Below, one piece after another: positions 8,052 through 14,786 of a stretch of DNA of 23,513 nucleotides. The DNA comes from BM509 sp036396915. GTDB taxonomy: Bacteria > Desulfobacterota > Desulfuromonadia > Desulfuromonadales > Geopsychrobacteraceae. The stretch spans positions 1-23,513 of the forward strand of contig DASWJX010000301.1 in assembly GCA_036396915.1 (NCBI GenBank), written 5' to 3'. The notes beneath the pieces were generated by a model. The model was not told where the DNA came from and ran no database searches. It saw nothing but the letters and a program-made list of their open reading frames with translations. Numbering within the stretch: the first letter of the stretch is position 1; each line of letters begins with the position of its first letter. Position numbers and translations under genes: made by a program.

Positions 8052-8246
8052 ATGATTCGGGAATTGATGAACAAGGTCAGCAGGTTTGTTTTCACTCTCA
8101 TCCTTTTTTCAGCATCGACTGCCCATGTGATTCTGGCTGCCGTTCCTGATGCAAACAAGCCGGGACTGGTTGCTGCATCGGTTGTTGCAGCGCTGATCGT
8201 TGCCATGTACGACATCGGTGTTTTCAGGGTCGAGTGCGAAATCTGA
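8052..8246 (+). CDS. Small membrane protein, 64 aa, unknown function
   Basis: Not recognised. The 64-residue frame starting at ATG 8052 has an AGAGG site 6 bases upstream; the frame is open further upstream to 7935 but without a ribosome site there. It has two predicted membrane segments (about residues 10-30 and 38-57) joined by a short polar loop (VPDANKPG) and ends in VECEI. It lies 219 bases before the NrfD-type gene at 8466, with a TTGCAA dyad between them, so it may be a separate unit under the same regulator. It could serve as an accessory subunit of the following complex. The real start could be the second methionine at 8067. Confidence 0.6.
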   Translation: MIRELMNKVSRFVFTLILFSASTAHVILAAVPDANKPGLVAASVVAALIVAMYDIGVFRVECEI

Positions 8247-8352
8247 TCCAACCGGCTCCACTGGACGATCAGAATCGACAATAAACTCGTACGTCCCACT
8301 CCGCCCATACAAGCCCTGCTCCTCGGCTGGGCTTTACTTTTGTCCTCAACAC

Positions 8353-8376
8353 GCGTTGCAGGACACGTTGCAACGC
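8353..8376. promoter_or_regulatory. TTGCAA-type dyad upstream of the 8466 respiratory operon
   Basis: A 24-base dyad: GCGTTGCA (8353-8360), 8 bases, then TGCAACGC (8369-8376). The right arm overlaps the perfect palindrome CGTTGCAACG (8366-8375). It lies about 90 bases before the operon start, a normal distance for an enhancer-binding or activator site. The same core is found in the 7545-8051 region and at 12772-12905. Confidence 0.65.
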
Positions 8377-8465
8377 CGCAACTCTGAAACAGTCACCTGG
8401 GGCTTCAGGCAGAAAATATGGCCTGAACTAGCATTCAATTCATTCGGCAGTAAAGGAAGAGTTAC

Positions 8466-9689
8466 ATGGACGGTCACACAAAATCATCCAGACTGACGCT
8501 AAACGAAATCGAGAGGGGCATTACCGAACGGCTTCTTTCAGGCACTCCGCTGTACTATTTTGCCGTTGCGGTTTCAGCCCTGCTTGTGGTTGCGGCCCTG
8601 GTCGCCGGCGTACACTCCATGATCGTCGGCCACGATCACGTCTACGGAGTAACCCGCGAAGTCCCCTGGGGGATCCTGATCGCAACCTATGTATTTTTCG
8701 TTGTGACCTCGACGGGACTGTGCCTGGTTTCCTCGATCGGACACGTCTTCGGCGTTGAGTCCTACATGCCGATCGCCAAACGTTCGGTGTTTCTCTCCAT
8801 TGCAACCATTCTGGGCGGCTTCTTCGTTATCGCCTTTGAGATCAAGTTGCCCTGGCGGATGGCCATCTACAATGTCATCTCCCCGAACATCACCTCGAAC
8901 ATCTGGTGGATGGGTACCCTCTACGGTGTCTATCTCGTCCTGATGATTTTCGAATTCCTGTTTCTAAATCTTGATATGCACAAGCCTGCCGTTGCCTGCG
9001 GCTTCGGCGGCTCCATTGCCGGTATCGCGGCCCACAGCAACCTCGGTGCGGTCTTCGGCCTGCTCATGGGTCGTGAGTTCTGGCACGGACCCTACATGTC
9101 GATCTACTTCATCGCCTCGGCGATGATGACCGGCACAGCGATCATCTACCTCTTTCACCACCTGGCCTACAAAGTCAACGGCGAGAAACTGAGCCAGGAC
9201 AAGCCGATGATGGAGTCCCTCGACGTCGTCCGGCGTCTCGGCATCCTGCTGATCTGCGTCATCATGTTTTTCACCGTCTGGAAAATGGTTGCCGGGGTCG
9301 CCGGTCAGCCCGGCGGCAAATATGAAGCCGTCATGGCCCTGATCAATGGTCCGTACGCCATCAACTTCTGGGTCTTCGAGGCGGGTTTCGGTCTGGTCTT
9401 GCCGCTGATCCTGTTTTACCTGTCCAAGGGCAAGAATCTGACCATGATGTTCTGGGGTTCCGCCCTGATGATCATCGGCATCTTCATCATGCGCTACGAT
9501 CTGGTTATCGTCGGCCAGGTGGTTCCGGTCTTCCACGAGCTGGGAGTCAACGAATACAAGCACCTGCTCCCCTACTTCCCCTCTTTCCACGAAATCATTA
9601 TTACTCTTGGCGGTTTTGGGGTTGCAATCTTCCTCTTCCTGGTCGGCGAAAAAGTCTTTGCCGGGCACAAGGTTGAGTCTCACCACTAA
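8466..9689 (+). CDS. NrfD/PsrC-type quinone-interacting membrane subunit (second module)
   Basis: A 407-residue protein with about ten hydrophobic segments and no metal-binding cysteine motif, typical of NrfD-family subunits that oxidise or reduce quinone. A 35-residue polar N-terminus precedes the first helix (about 36-56). A purine-rich AAGGAAGAG site lies before the ATG. It is the first gene of a three-gene unit with a Tat iron-sulfur protein (52 bases later) and a hexahaem cytochrome. Gene order is reversed relative to the 139-2692 operon, so the two modules are not a simple recent duplication. By composition it belongs with the Cbc-type menaquinol:cytochrome c oxidoreductases of Geobacter; direction of electron flow is inferred. 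Confidence 0.9.
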   Translation: MDGHTKSSRLTLNEIERGITERLLSGTPLYYFAVAVSALLVVAALVAGVHSMIVGHDHVYGVTREVPWGILIATYVFFVVTSTGLCLVSSIGHVFGVESYMPIAKRSVFLSIATILGGFFVIAFEIKLPWRMAIYNVISPNITSNIWWMGTLYGVYLVLMIFEFLFLNLDMHKPAVACGFGGSIAGIAAHSNLGAVFGLLMGREFWHGPYMSIYFIASAMMTGTAIIYLFHHLAYKVNGEKLSQDKPMMESLDVVRRLGILLICVIMFFTVWKMVAGVAGQPGGKYEAVMALINGPYAINFWVFEAGFGLVLPLILFYLSKGKNLTMMFWGSALMIIGIFIMRYDLVIVGQVVPVFHELGVNEYKHLLPYFPSFHEIIITLGGFGVAIFLFLVGEKVFAGHKVESHH

Positions 9690-9741
9690 GAGGAACGGGC
9701 GTTCCTGTTTTCGTGAACAAAGACGAAGGAGTATATAGGAA

Positions 9742-10497
9742 ATGAAAAAACAGAACCTGAACCTCGCTGAAATGAAAAACGAGGGGATTGAAAACATATC
9801 CCTGGAAGAGCGCCGCAGCTTCCTCAAGATGGGCCTGACCCTGACCGGCGTGTTTGCCGGCGGAACCATGCTGTCCGCCGTCTCCTCGGTCGACAAGGTT
9901 TACGCCTCCGCCGGAGAGTATGTGGAAAAATACCCCTACAATCCCCACTACAGCATGGTGATCCACGTCGACCGCTGCGTCGACTGCGAGCGCTGCCTGG
10001 CGGCTTGCAAAAAAACCAACGATGTTCCCGAGTACGGCTATCGCACCAACATTCTCGAACGCGAGGTTCCCAATGCCGTCGGCCAGAAACGTGAGTTCCT
10101 TCCGGTGCTCTGCAATCACTGCAACGTTCCGCAGTGCACGCGCGTCTGCCCGACCAAGGCAACCTACAAGGATCCGCAAAACGGCATCGTCATGATGAAT
10201 ATCGCCAAGTGCATCGGCTGCCTGACCTGTCAGCTCGGCTGCCCTTACAACGCCCGCTACTTCAGCGAAGAGAAGCACGCCGTCGACAAATGCAATTTCT
10301 GTATCGACACCCGTCTCTCCAAAGGCGAAAAGCTGACGGCCTGCTCTGCGGCATGTCCGGCACAGGTCCGCATTTTCGGCGACCTCGCCGTCCCCGACAG
10401 CCGGGTCTATCGCAGCATCCATCAGCTTGAAAAAGCCGTATGGGTCATGCGGCCTGAAGCAGGGACGAAGCCCAATGTTTTCTACACCAAGGGCTAA
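9742..10497 (+). CDS. Tat-exported 4x[4Fe-4S] ferredoxin-like subunit (second module)
   Basis: A 251-residue protein with an extended N-terminus, a twin-arginine signal (ERRSFLKMG, residues 23-31) and a hydrophobic stretch. The four cysteine groups are CVDCERCLAAC, CNHCNVPQCTRVCP, CIGCLTCQLGCP and CNFC...CSAACP, the pattern of PsrB/NrfC/HybA-like electron-transfer subunits with four [4Fe-4S] clusters. It would sit at the periplasmic side between the NrfD subunit (previous gene) and the hexahaem cytochrome (next gene). GGAG and AGGA purine stretches lie upstream of the ATG. It is clearly a distant relative of the 1446-2219 protein, but the two differ through most of their length outside the cysteine motifs. 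Confidence 0.9.
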   Translation: MKKQNLNLAEMKNEGIENISLEERRSFLKMGLTLTGVFAGGTMLSAVSSVDKVYASAGEYVEKYPYNPHYSMVIHVDRCVDCERCLAACKKTNDVPEYGYRTNILEREVPNAVGQKREFLPVLCNHCNVPQCTRVCPTKATYKDPQNGIVMMNIAKCIGCLTCQLGCPYNARYFSEEKHAVDKCNFCIDTRLSKGEKLTACSAACPAQVRIFGDLAVPDSRVYRSIHQLEKAVWVMRPEAGTKPNVFYTKG

Positions 10498-10543
10498 CAG
10501 CGGTCTTACCGCATTCGGAATGAGCTGAATGGAGGATACAACA

Positions 10544-11164
10544 ATGAAAAGCGCAACCCGATTTATAGTACTTACCCTGCTGGCAGTCACAACTGCCGGC
10601 TTGCAGCTGGGACATGCCGGCGACGGCGGCGGAGATATCGCCTACAAATCGACTGTTTTCAGCCACGCGAGCCATGTCGACGGCGCCGGATTCGATTGCG
10701 AATCCTGCCATGACGGCATGTTCGAAATGGAAGCCGGGGCCATCTCCGCCAACCCCGACTTCAACATGAATGCGATTTACGAAGGCCAATTCTGCGGCGC
10801 CTGTCATGACGGGAGCACCGCCTTCGCTGCCGACGACGACTGCACCACCTGCCACACCAAGGCGGGCGGCGACATTCTCTATAGCGAGCCCGTCAAGTCG
10901 GTTCTGTTCAGTCACGAGTCCCATGCCGCAGGCTTCGGATGCGAATCCTGCCATACCGGAATGTTCGCAATGGAGGCCCTGGCCGCGCAGAAAAACGCCG
11001 ACTTCACCATGGACTCCCTGTACCAGGGCAAGTACTGCGGAGCGTGCCACGATGGCGACACCGCATTTGCTTCCGACACCCGTTGCGCAAGCTGCCACCT
11101 CGGCGTCAAAGGCTATAACCGAAGCGCCGATGCCACGGATACCGAACGAGGAGCGAGCCACTGA
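10544..11164 (+). CDS. Periplasmic hexahaem cytochrome c with two tandem c7-type trihaem domains
   Basis: A 206-residue protein with a cleavable signal peptide (about residues 1-26, ending LGHAG). Six haem sites come in two sets of three: CESCH, CGACH, CTTCH, then CESCH, CGACH, CASCH. Each set is preceded by FSHxSH, whose histidines could be axial ligands, and the two halves are clearly homologous, so the protein is an internal duplication of a cytochrome c7-type trihaem unit. The start at 10544 is chosen for GGAGG at 10531-10535 and because the signal peptide begins there. It ends the 8466 operon, 46 bases after the iron-sulfur gene, and would carry electrons from the membrane complex into the periplasmic cytochrome pool. 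Confidence 0.9.
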   Translation: MKSATRFIVLTLLAVTTAGLQLGHAGDGGGDIAYKSTVFSHASHVDGAGFDCESCHDGMFEMEAGAISANPDFNMNAIYEGQFCGACHDGSTAFAADDDCTTCHTKAGGDILYSEPVKSVLFSHESHAAGFGCESCHTGMFAMEALAAQKNADFTMDSLYQGKYCGACHDGDTAFASDTRCASCHLGVKGYNRSADATDTERGASH

Positions 11165-11196
11165 ACAGGCCCGCACCCTTGCGGCGGAACACCCCT

Positions 11197-11239
11197 GAAC
11201 AACAAAGCTCGGCTGCCGTACAGCGGAGCTTTGTTGTTC
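11197..11239 (+). terminator. Hairpin terminator after the second respiratory module
   Basis: A perfect 14-base-pair stem (11197-11210 with 11226-11239), extended inside by four more pairs (11212-11215 with 11221-11224) after one mismatch. The descending arm is T-rich (TTTGTTGTT) but there is no separate T-run, so it may reduce rather than stop transcription into the regulator gene 36 bases on. Confidence 0.6.
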
Positions 11240-11274
11240 CAGAGGCACACTAAAAGAGTAAAGAACGGGCGACC

Positions 11275-12612
11275 ATGAGCACCAAGGACAATCCACATAA
11301 CGAAAATCTGCAGACGATTCTGGACAGTGTGGCGGATGGCGTTTTCACCGTTGATGAGAACATGCGCATCACCACCTACAACCGGGCGGCTGAAGAAATT
11401 ACCGGTTTCTCTGCGGAAGAGGCGATCGGCAAACATTGCTACGATATCTTCCGGACCGGGGTCTGTTTCTCCGCCTGTCCGGTCAAGGAGGCGCTGGAAA
11501 CCGGTCAGTCGGTCATCAACCGGGAAGTCGATATCATCGCCAAGGACAATCGCGATGTGCCGATCTCGGTCAGTGCGTCGATTCTGCGCGACAGCGAAGG
11601 GAAACCGATCGGCGGCGTTGAAACCTTTCGTGATCAATCCCTGATATTTGCCCTGAAGCGGGAAATCGAAAAGAAGTTTTCATTTCAAGAGCTGACCAGC
11701 CGCAATTCGGCGATGCGCCGGCTGTTTGATGTGCTTCCCGACATCGCCGAAAGCGAAGCGACGGTCGTGCTGCAGGGTGACAGCGGCACCGGCAAAGAAC
11801 TGTTCGCGAATGCGATTCACAACCTGAGCGGCCGCAAAAACGGTCCGCTGGTGGTTGTCAACTGCGGAGCCCTGCCCGAGCCGTTGCTGGAAGCAGAAAT
11901 CTTCGGTGTCAAAAGAGGCGCCTATACCGGCGCCGTTGAAAACCGCCCGGGCCGCCTGAGCATGGCGGAAGGCGGAACCCTCTTTCTCGACGAGATCGGC
12001 GACCTGCCGTTACCGCTCCAGGTCAAACTTTTGCGGGTCCTGGAAAACCACGAGTTCCAACCCCTGGGCGCCAGCACCCCCCAGAAAGCCAACGTCCGCT
12101 TCGTCACCGCAACCCACCGCAATCTGGAACAGATGGTGGAGCAGGGGACCTTCCGGCGCGATCTCTTTTTCCGCATCAACGTGGTGGCCCTTGAAATTCC
12201 GCCGCTCTGCGAGCGGCCGGAAGATATCCCGCTGCTGATCGACATCTTTCTCGATCGCTTCAACCGCACCTACAGCAAGAAAATCCGCGGATTCAGCCCC
12301 GAAGCCCTGCAGGTTCTGCTCAATCACAGCTATCCGGGCAATGTCCGCGAATTGCTTAATCTCGTAGAACAAACCGTGATCCTGTGTCGCGATTCCGAAA
12401 TCGGCATCGAACATCTTCCGGCAGGATTCCTGGCCGTCAACCGGCCGGAACAGAATGAAACATTTTCCAAAAGAAAGCGCCCCTCCAAGGATGTTCTACA
12501 AAGCATGCTGACCCGCTACAGCGGCAACCGGAAGAAAATCGCGCACCAGCTCGGCGTCGACCGGACCACCCTCTGGCGCTGGATGAAACGCTATCAGCTC
12601 AATGACGATTGA
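11275..12612 (+). CDS. PAS domain sigma-54-dependent enhancer-binding activator
   Basis: A 445-residue regulator in three parts. Residues 8-125 are a PAS sensor with a conserved-looking cysteine set (C55, C64, C68, in CYDIFRTGVCFSACPVKEAL). Residues 140-370 are an AAA+ domain with Walker A GDSGTGKE (168-175), the sigma-54 contact loop GAYTGA (215-220, a Tyr variant of GAFTGA) and Walker B LFLDE (236-240). Residues 405-445 are a Fis-type helix-turn-helix (RKKIAHQLGVDRTTLWRWMKR). There is no receiver domain, so it senses a signal directly; the cysteines suggest redox, haem or metal sensing. The gene stands between the second respiratory module and the NifX-like operon, each preceded by TTGCAA sites. 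Only a weak ribosome site is seen. It has its own strong terminator. Confidence 0.92.
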   Translation: MSTKDNPHNENLQTILDSVADGVFTVDENMRITTYNRAAEEITGFSAEEAIGKHCYDIFRTGVCFSACPVKEALETGQSVINREVDIIAKDNRDVPISVSASILRDSEGKPIGGVETFRDQSLIFALKREIEKKFSFQELTSRNSAMRRLFDVLPDIAESEATVVLQGDSGTGKELFANAIHNLSGRKNGPLVVVNCGALPEPLLEAEIFGVKRGAYTGAVENRPGRLSMAEGGTLFLDEIGDLPLPLQVKLLRVLENHEFQPLGASTPQKANVRFVTATHRNLEQMVEQGTFRRDLFFRINVVALEIPPLCERPEDIPLLIDIFLDRFNRTYSKKIRGFSPEALQVLLNHSYPGNVRELLNLVEQTVILCRDSEIGIEHLPAGFLAVNRPEQNETFSKRKRPSKDVLQSMLTRYSGNRKKIAHQLGVDRTTLWRWMKRYQLNDD

Positions 12613-12645
12613 ACCTGACTGCCGACTTGCTTGATCGCCCTGCCC

Positions 12646-12688
12646 AACGGCGCCGAACGGGAAAACCCACCGTTCGGCGCCGTTTTTT
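12646..12688 (+). terminator. Rho-independent terminator of the sigma-54 activator gene
   Basis: A perfect 15-base-pair GC-rich stem (12646-12660 with 12670-12684), a 9-base loop and a run of six T (12683-12688), 33 bases after the stop codon. Confidence 0.92.
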
Positions 12689-12771
12689 CTCCGCAGCATT
12701 GCATCCCGCCCACCCGATAATGATCTAGTTTTAGCAGATCCTGGCTGTCCTCCTGCAAACAACATCCCTGC

Positions 12772-12824
12772 GTTGCAAGAGTTGCAACCGTTGCACTTAT
12801 GCAGCCGTTGCAGCTCGCGTTGCA
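12772..12824 (+). repeat. Array of five GTTGCA direct repeats
   Basis: GTTGCA occurs at 12772, 12781, 12790, 12807 and 12819, all in the same orientation, within 53 bases; starts are spaced 9, 9, 17 and 12. The second copy is the full palindrome GTTGCAAC (12781-12788). It lies about 200-250 bases before the 13020 operon, in a gap of 407 bases that otherwise holds only the terminator at 12646-12688 and the dyad at 12888-12905. I read it as a multi-site operator or upstream activating region. Confidence 0.75.
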
Positions 12825-12887
12825 TTCCCTTTTCTTCAAAAATAACAGCAATTTACATAGAGATTAGCCCTTCTTTTCACGATTTCG

Positions 12888-12905
12888 ACGTTGCCATTGC
12901 AACGT
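12888..12905. promoter_or_regulatory. ACGTTGC/GCAACGT dyad before the NifX-like operon
   Basis: A perfect inverted repeat with 7-base arms (12888-12894 and 12899-12905) around 4 bases, containing TTGCAA at 12897-12902. It is the promoter-proximal member of the GTTGCA cluster and lies 115 bases before the ATG at 13020. Confidence 0.6.
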
Positions 12906-13019
12906 GTCTGCATGTGGCCGCGCCGTCATAATTTTCGGATAAACTGCGTAAGCTTCCGTTTTAATTGATCTTTATTGACGCTGCACGGTTTGGGCACGGC
13001 TTTTGATATAGAGAGAGGT

Positions 13020-13394
13020 ATGAAGACAACAAAGCCGAAAAATCAAAAGTTAACGGTTCTGGCGATCCCCTACTACGGCCAGCTCGTTCGCCATAACGGC
13101 GGCCTGGAGCACATCTACTTCACACTGATGGCCGATCCGGTAACCGGAGAATTTTCCAAAGCCAAGCTTTGCGTCTGGAACCCGAAAACGCTGCCGTCAC
13201 TTCCCGACTGGCTCGAACAACAGGGCATCGAGGCGCTGCTCTGCAGCGACAACCGGCCCGGCTTTGAAGGGCTGTTTGCCGCAACCGGCATCACCATCTT
13301 CTGGGACCAGCGTGGCGAAGTCAAAGACATGGTTGCCCAGTGGACCGACGCCATGGCGATGGAAAGCCAGTGGCGGCGGACCGCCTACGCATAA
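13020..13394 (+). CDS. NifX/NifB-type dinitrogenase iron-molybdenum cofactor-like domain protein
   Basis: A 124-residue soluble protein. Its layout fits the small alpha/beta domain of the NifX/NafY/NifB-tail family (PF02579): a first strand (LTVLAIPYYGQLV), a HNGGLEHIYFTLMAD segment, LPDWLEQQGIEALLCSDNRPG near residues 60-80 and a final GITIFWDQRGEVKDMVAQW. Relatives bind or traffic iron-sulfur or metal clusters, and many work outside nitrogen fixation. No other nif genes are here. ATG 13020 is preferred over TTG 12975 because a GAGAGAGG stretch directly precedes it. It heads a cluster with two micro membrane proteins (43 and 32 bases apart). Family assignment is by eye from pattern and length. 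Confidence 0.65.
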   Translation: MKTTKPKNQKLTVLAIPYYGQLVRHNGGLEHIYFTLMADPVTGEFSKAKLCVWNPKTLPSLPDWLEQQGIEALLCSDNRPGFEGLFAATGITIFWDQRGEVKDMVAQWTDAMAMESQWRRTAYA

Positions 13395-13437
13395 CCGCAC
13401 GAAAAAGACGCTACACAAAACAGAAAGGAGAAACGCT

Positions 13438-13581
13438 ATGAAAGCTGAAAATATCACCGCAAAACCGGAGCCCAGAAATCGTGTCGTTGTCGCCCTGGCC
13501 GTTATCGGGCTGGTCGCAATCCCGGCTGCATTTTTTGTCGCCTGGCCGGCACTGGTTCACCTTGGCGAAAAACTGGTCTGA
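13438..13581 (+). CDS. Micro membrane protein, 47 aa (MKAENI family copy 1)
   Basis: Not recognised. A 47-residue frame with a strong AAAGGAG site about 8 bases before ATG. A polar N-terminus of 15 residues (MKAENI start) is followed by one membrane segment (about residues 16-38) and a short tail ending in LGEKLV. The first 18 bases of the gene are identical to those of the next gene at 13614, so the two are likely tandem relatives. Placed after the NifX-like gene and before the CbcL region, it could be a small subunit or assembly factor of an inner-membrane cytochrome complex; this is inference from position only. Confidence 0.7.
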   Translation: MKAENITAKPEPRNRVVVALAVIGLVAIPAAFFVAWPALVHLGEKLV

Positions 13582-13613
13582 CAACGCGATTTTCTACCCA
13601 CGGGAGGCACGTC

Positions 13614-13772
13614 ATGAAAGCTGAAAATATCGCATCGCATCCGATCAAGACCACCTACAAAGCCGGCATTTACGGCTCCATGGCCTTCGTCAGCATTGCC
13701 CTGACAGCCTTTATCCTCTGGTCCCTGTCGGCCATGGGCGGAGTCATCTTCAACCTGTTCTTCAAGTCCTGA
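13614..13772 (+). CDS. Micro membrane protein, 52 aa (MKAENI family copy 2)
   Basis: Not recognised, and shorter than many gene finders report. ATG at 13614 follows GGGAGG (13602-13607). The 52-residue product begins MKAENI like its neighbour, then has a polar stretch with His and Tyr, and a single long membrane segment (about residues 19-44) ending NLFFKS; the stop is TGA at 13770-13772. It lies 32 bases after the previous gene, so both are probably on one mRNA with the NifX-like gene. Confidence 0.7.
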   Translation: MKAENIASHPIKTTYKAGIYGSMAFVSIALTAFILWSLSAMGGVIFNLFFKS

Positions 13773-13785
13773 TTTCGGGGCGAAC

Positions 13786-13818
13786 CACGCCTTCCTGCAC
13801 TGCTGCCGGCAAGGCGTG
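13786..13818 (+). terminator. Weak hairpin after the micro-protein pair
   Basis: CACGCCTT (13786-13793) and AAGGCGTG (13811-13818) form an 8-base-pair stem with a 17-base loop, 14 bases after the stop codon. No T-run follows, so this is a weak candidate that may only attenuate. Confidence 0.3.
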
Positions 13819-13886
13819 AGGCCGACCAGCGAAAACCGGTATGGAGCGTCACGCGACGCCGCAACGCTTCATGCTTTCTTCGCACC

Positions 13887-14759
13887 ATGATTATTTCGAC
13901 GCAGCACATGCCGGGATTGCTTCCCCGGAGAGTGCGCCGCGTTTTTTTATGTGCATTTATCAAACAGTCCGGCAAAGCGGACCAAACGCGCAGGATCAGA
14001 CCCTTGGATGACAGGCCGACCACAGGAGAGGGACAGACCCGGACACCGCCCAGCGAGCCCTGCTGTCCGGCATGTCAGCAACGGGAGGCATACCGTCTGG
14101 CCGATGGTCGCTACAAATGCAAACGGTGCAAAATAAAATATTCATCGAAACGGACCAGAGCACGGGTTTCGCCCGCCACACTGCATGCCATTGCCGAGTC
14201 GTTCTGGGCCATGCAAACAGCCGAGCAGTGTTCCGAGATTCTGGACATCAACCGAAAGACGGCACAGAGCTACTACTCCCTGCTCAGGTCCGCCATTTAC
14301 GACAAAAACCGCAGCGTCCTGCAACAGATGGGCAAAGCGTCCCCTGGCGGCGACGACCCGCTGCACACCGACCACTATCCTGTGTTCTGGTCGCTGATCC
14401 AACACCAGCGCCTCTGGATTATTTTCCCCGAGCGGCCGGCTTTTTCGCTTCGCGAGGAAGACTGGCCCGACGGCCAGGGGATATCCGAAGTTTTTACCAG
14501 GAGCCGGGCGGCACGCAACAATATTGTTCTGGACAAATTTTATCGAAGAACACTCTGGGCTCGCAACAAAGCAGACGAACTACTTTTGCAACAGTTCTGG
14601 CGTCAGGCAAAAATCAACCTGGCCAGATACCGGGGGGGCAGCAAAAGCCGATTCCCCCACTTCATCACTGAAATGGCATTCCGCTTTAATCACCATGAGA
14701 GTGAAGGTGCCCTCCGCTTGCTGCGCGGCAGCATAAGCGGAGCGCCCTCAGAAACCTAA
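13887..14759 (+). CDS. IS1595/ISXO2-like transposase-derived protein, probably not a transposase
   Basis: A 290-residue frame whose start is unsure: ATG 13887 has no good ribosome site, and TTG 14004 (residue 40) is an alternative, since recognisable sequence begins near residue 54. Residues 60-81 are a zinc ribbon (C60-x2-C63, C78-x2-C81), followed by a helix-turn-helix (about 92-130, SEILDINRKTAQSYYSLLRSAI) and a C-terminal block FWRQAKINLARYRGG...FITEMAFRFNHHE like the end of IS1595-family transposases. I cannot line up a full DDE triad: where relatives have the Glu before FW, this has Gln. No terminal inverted repeats flank it, and it ends 27 bases before the CbcL-like gene. It is best read as a domesticated, possibly DNA-binding, protein. 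Confidence 0.6.
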   Translation: MIISTQHMPGLLPRRVRRVFLCAFIKQSGKADQTRRIRPLDDRPTTGEGQTRTPPSEPCCPACQQREAYRLADGRYKCKRCKIKYSSKRTRARVSPATLHAIAESFWAMQTAEQCSEILDINRKTAQSYYSLLRSAIYDKNRSVLQQMGKASPGGDDPLHTDHYPVFWSLIQHQRLWIIFPERPAFSLREEDWPDGQGISEVFTRSRAARNNIVLDKFYRRTLWARNKADELLLQQFWRQAKINLARYRGGSKSRFPHFITEMAFRFNHHESEGALRLLRGSISGAPSET

Positions 14760-14786
14760 ACTGGAAACTTCGGGAGGAACAAAACA

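Noticed and set aside
8419..8434. Sigma-54-like promoter (TGGCCTGAACTAGCAT) before the 8466 gene
   Set aside because: GG and GC are separated by 9 bases rather than 10, and TGGCAC is poorly matched; well placed but not good enough to call.
12772..12824. CRISPR-like array
   Set aside because: The repeats are only 6 bases with gaps of a few bases; there are no spacers or cas genes.
12993..13006. Sigma-54-like -24/-12 promoter (GGGCACG...TTGAT) before the NifX-like gene
   Set aside because: The -12 GC is GA, and transcription would start only 1-3 bases before the ATG, leaving no room for the ribosome site.
12975..13394. Longer NifX-like protein starting at TTG 12975
   Set aside because: ATG 13020 has a purine-rich site directly before it, and the extra 15 residues add nothing resembling the family.
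13773..14786. Complete insertion sequence around the transposase-like gene
   Set aside because: No matching terminal inverted repeats or target duplication could be found, and catalytic residues look incomplete.
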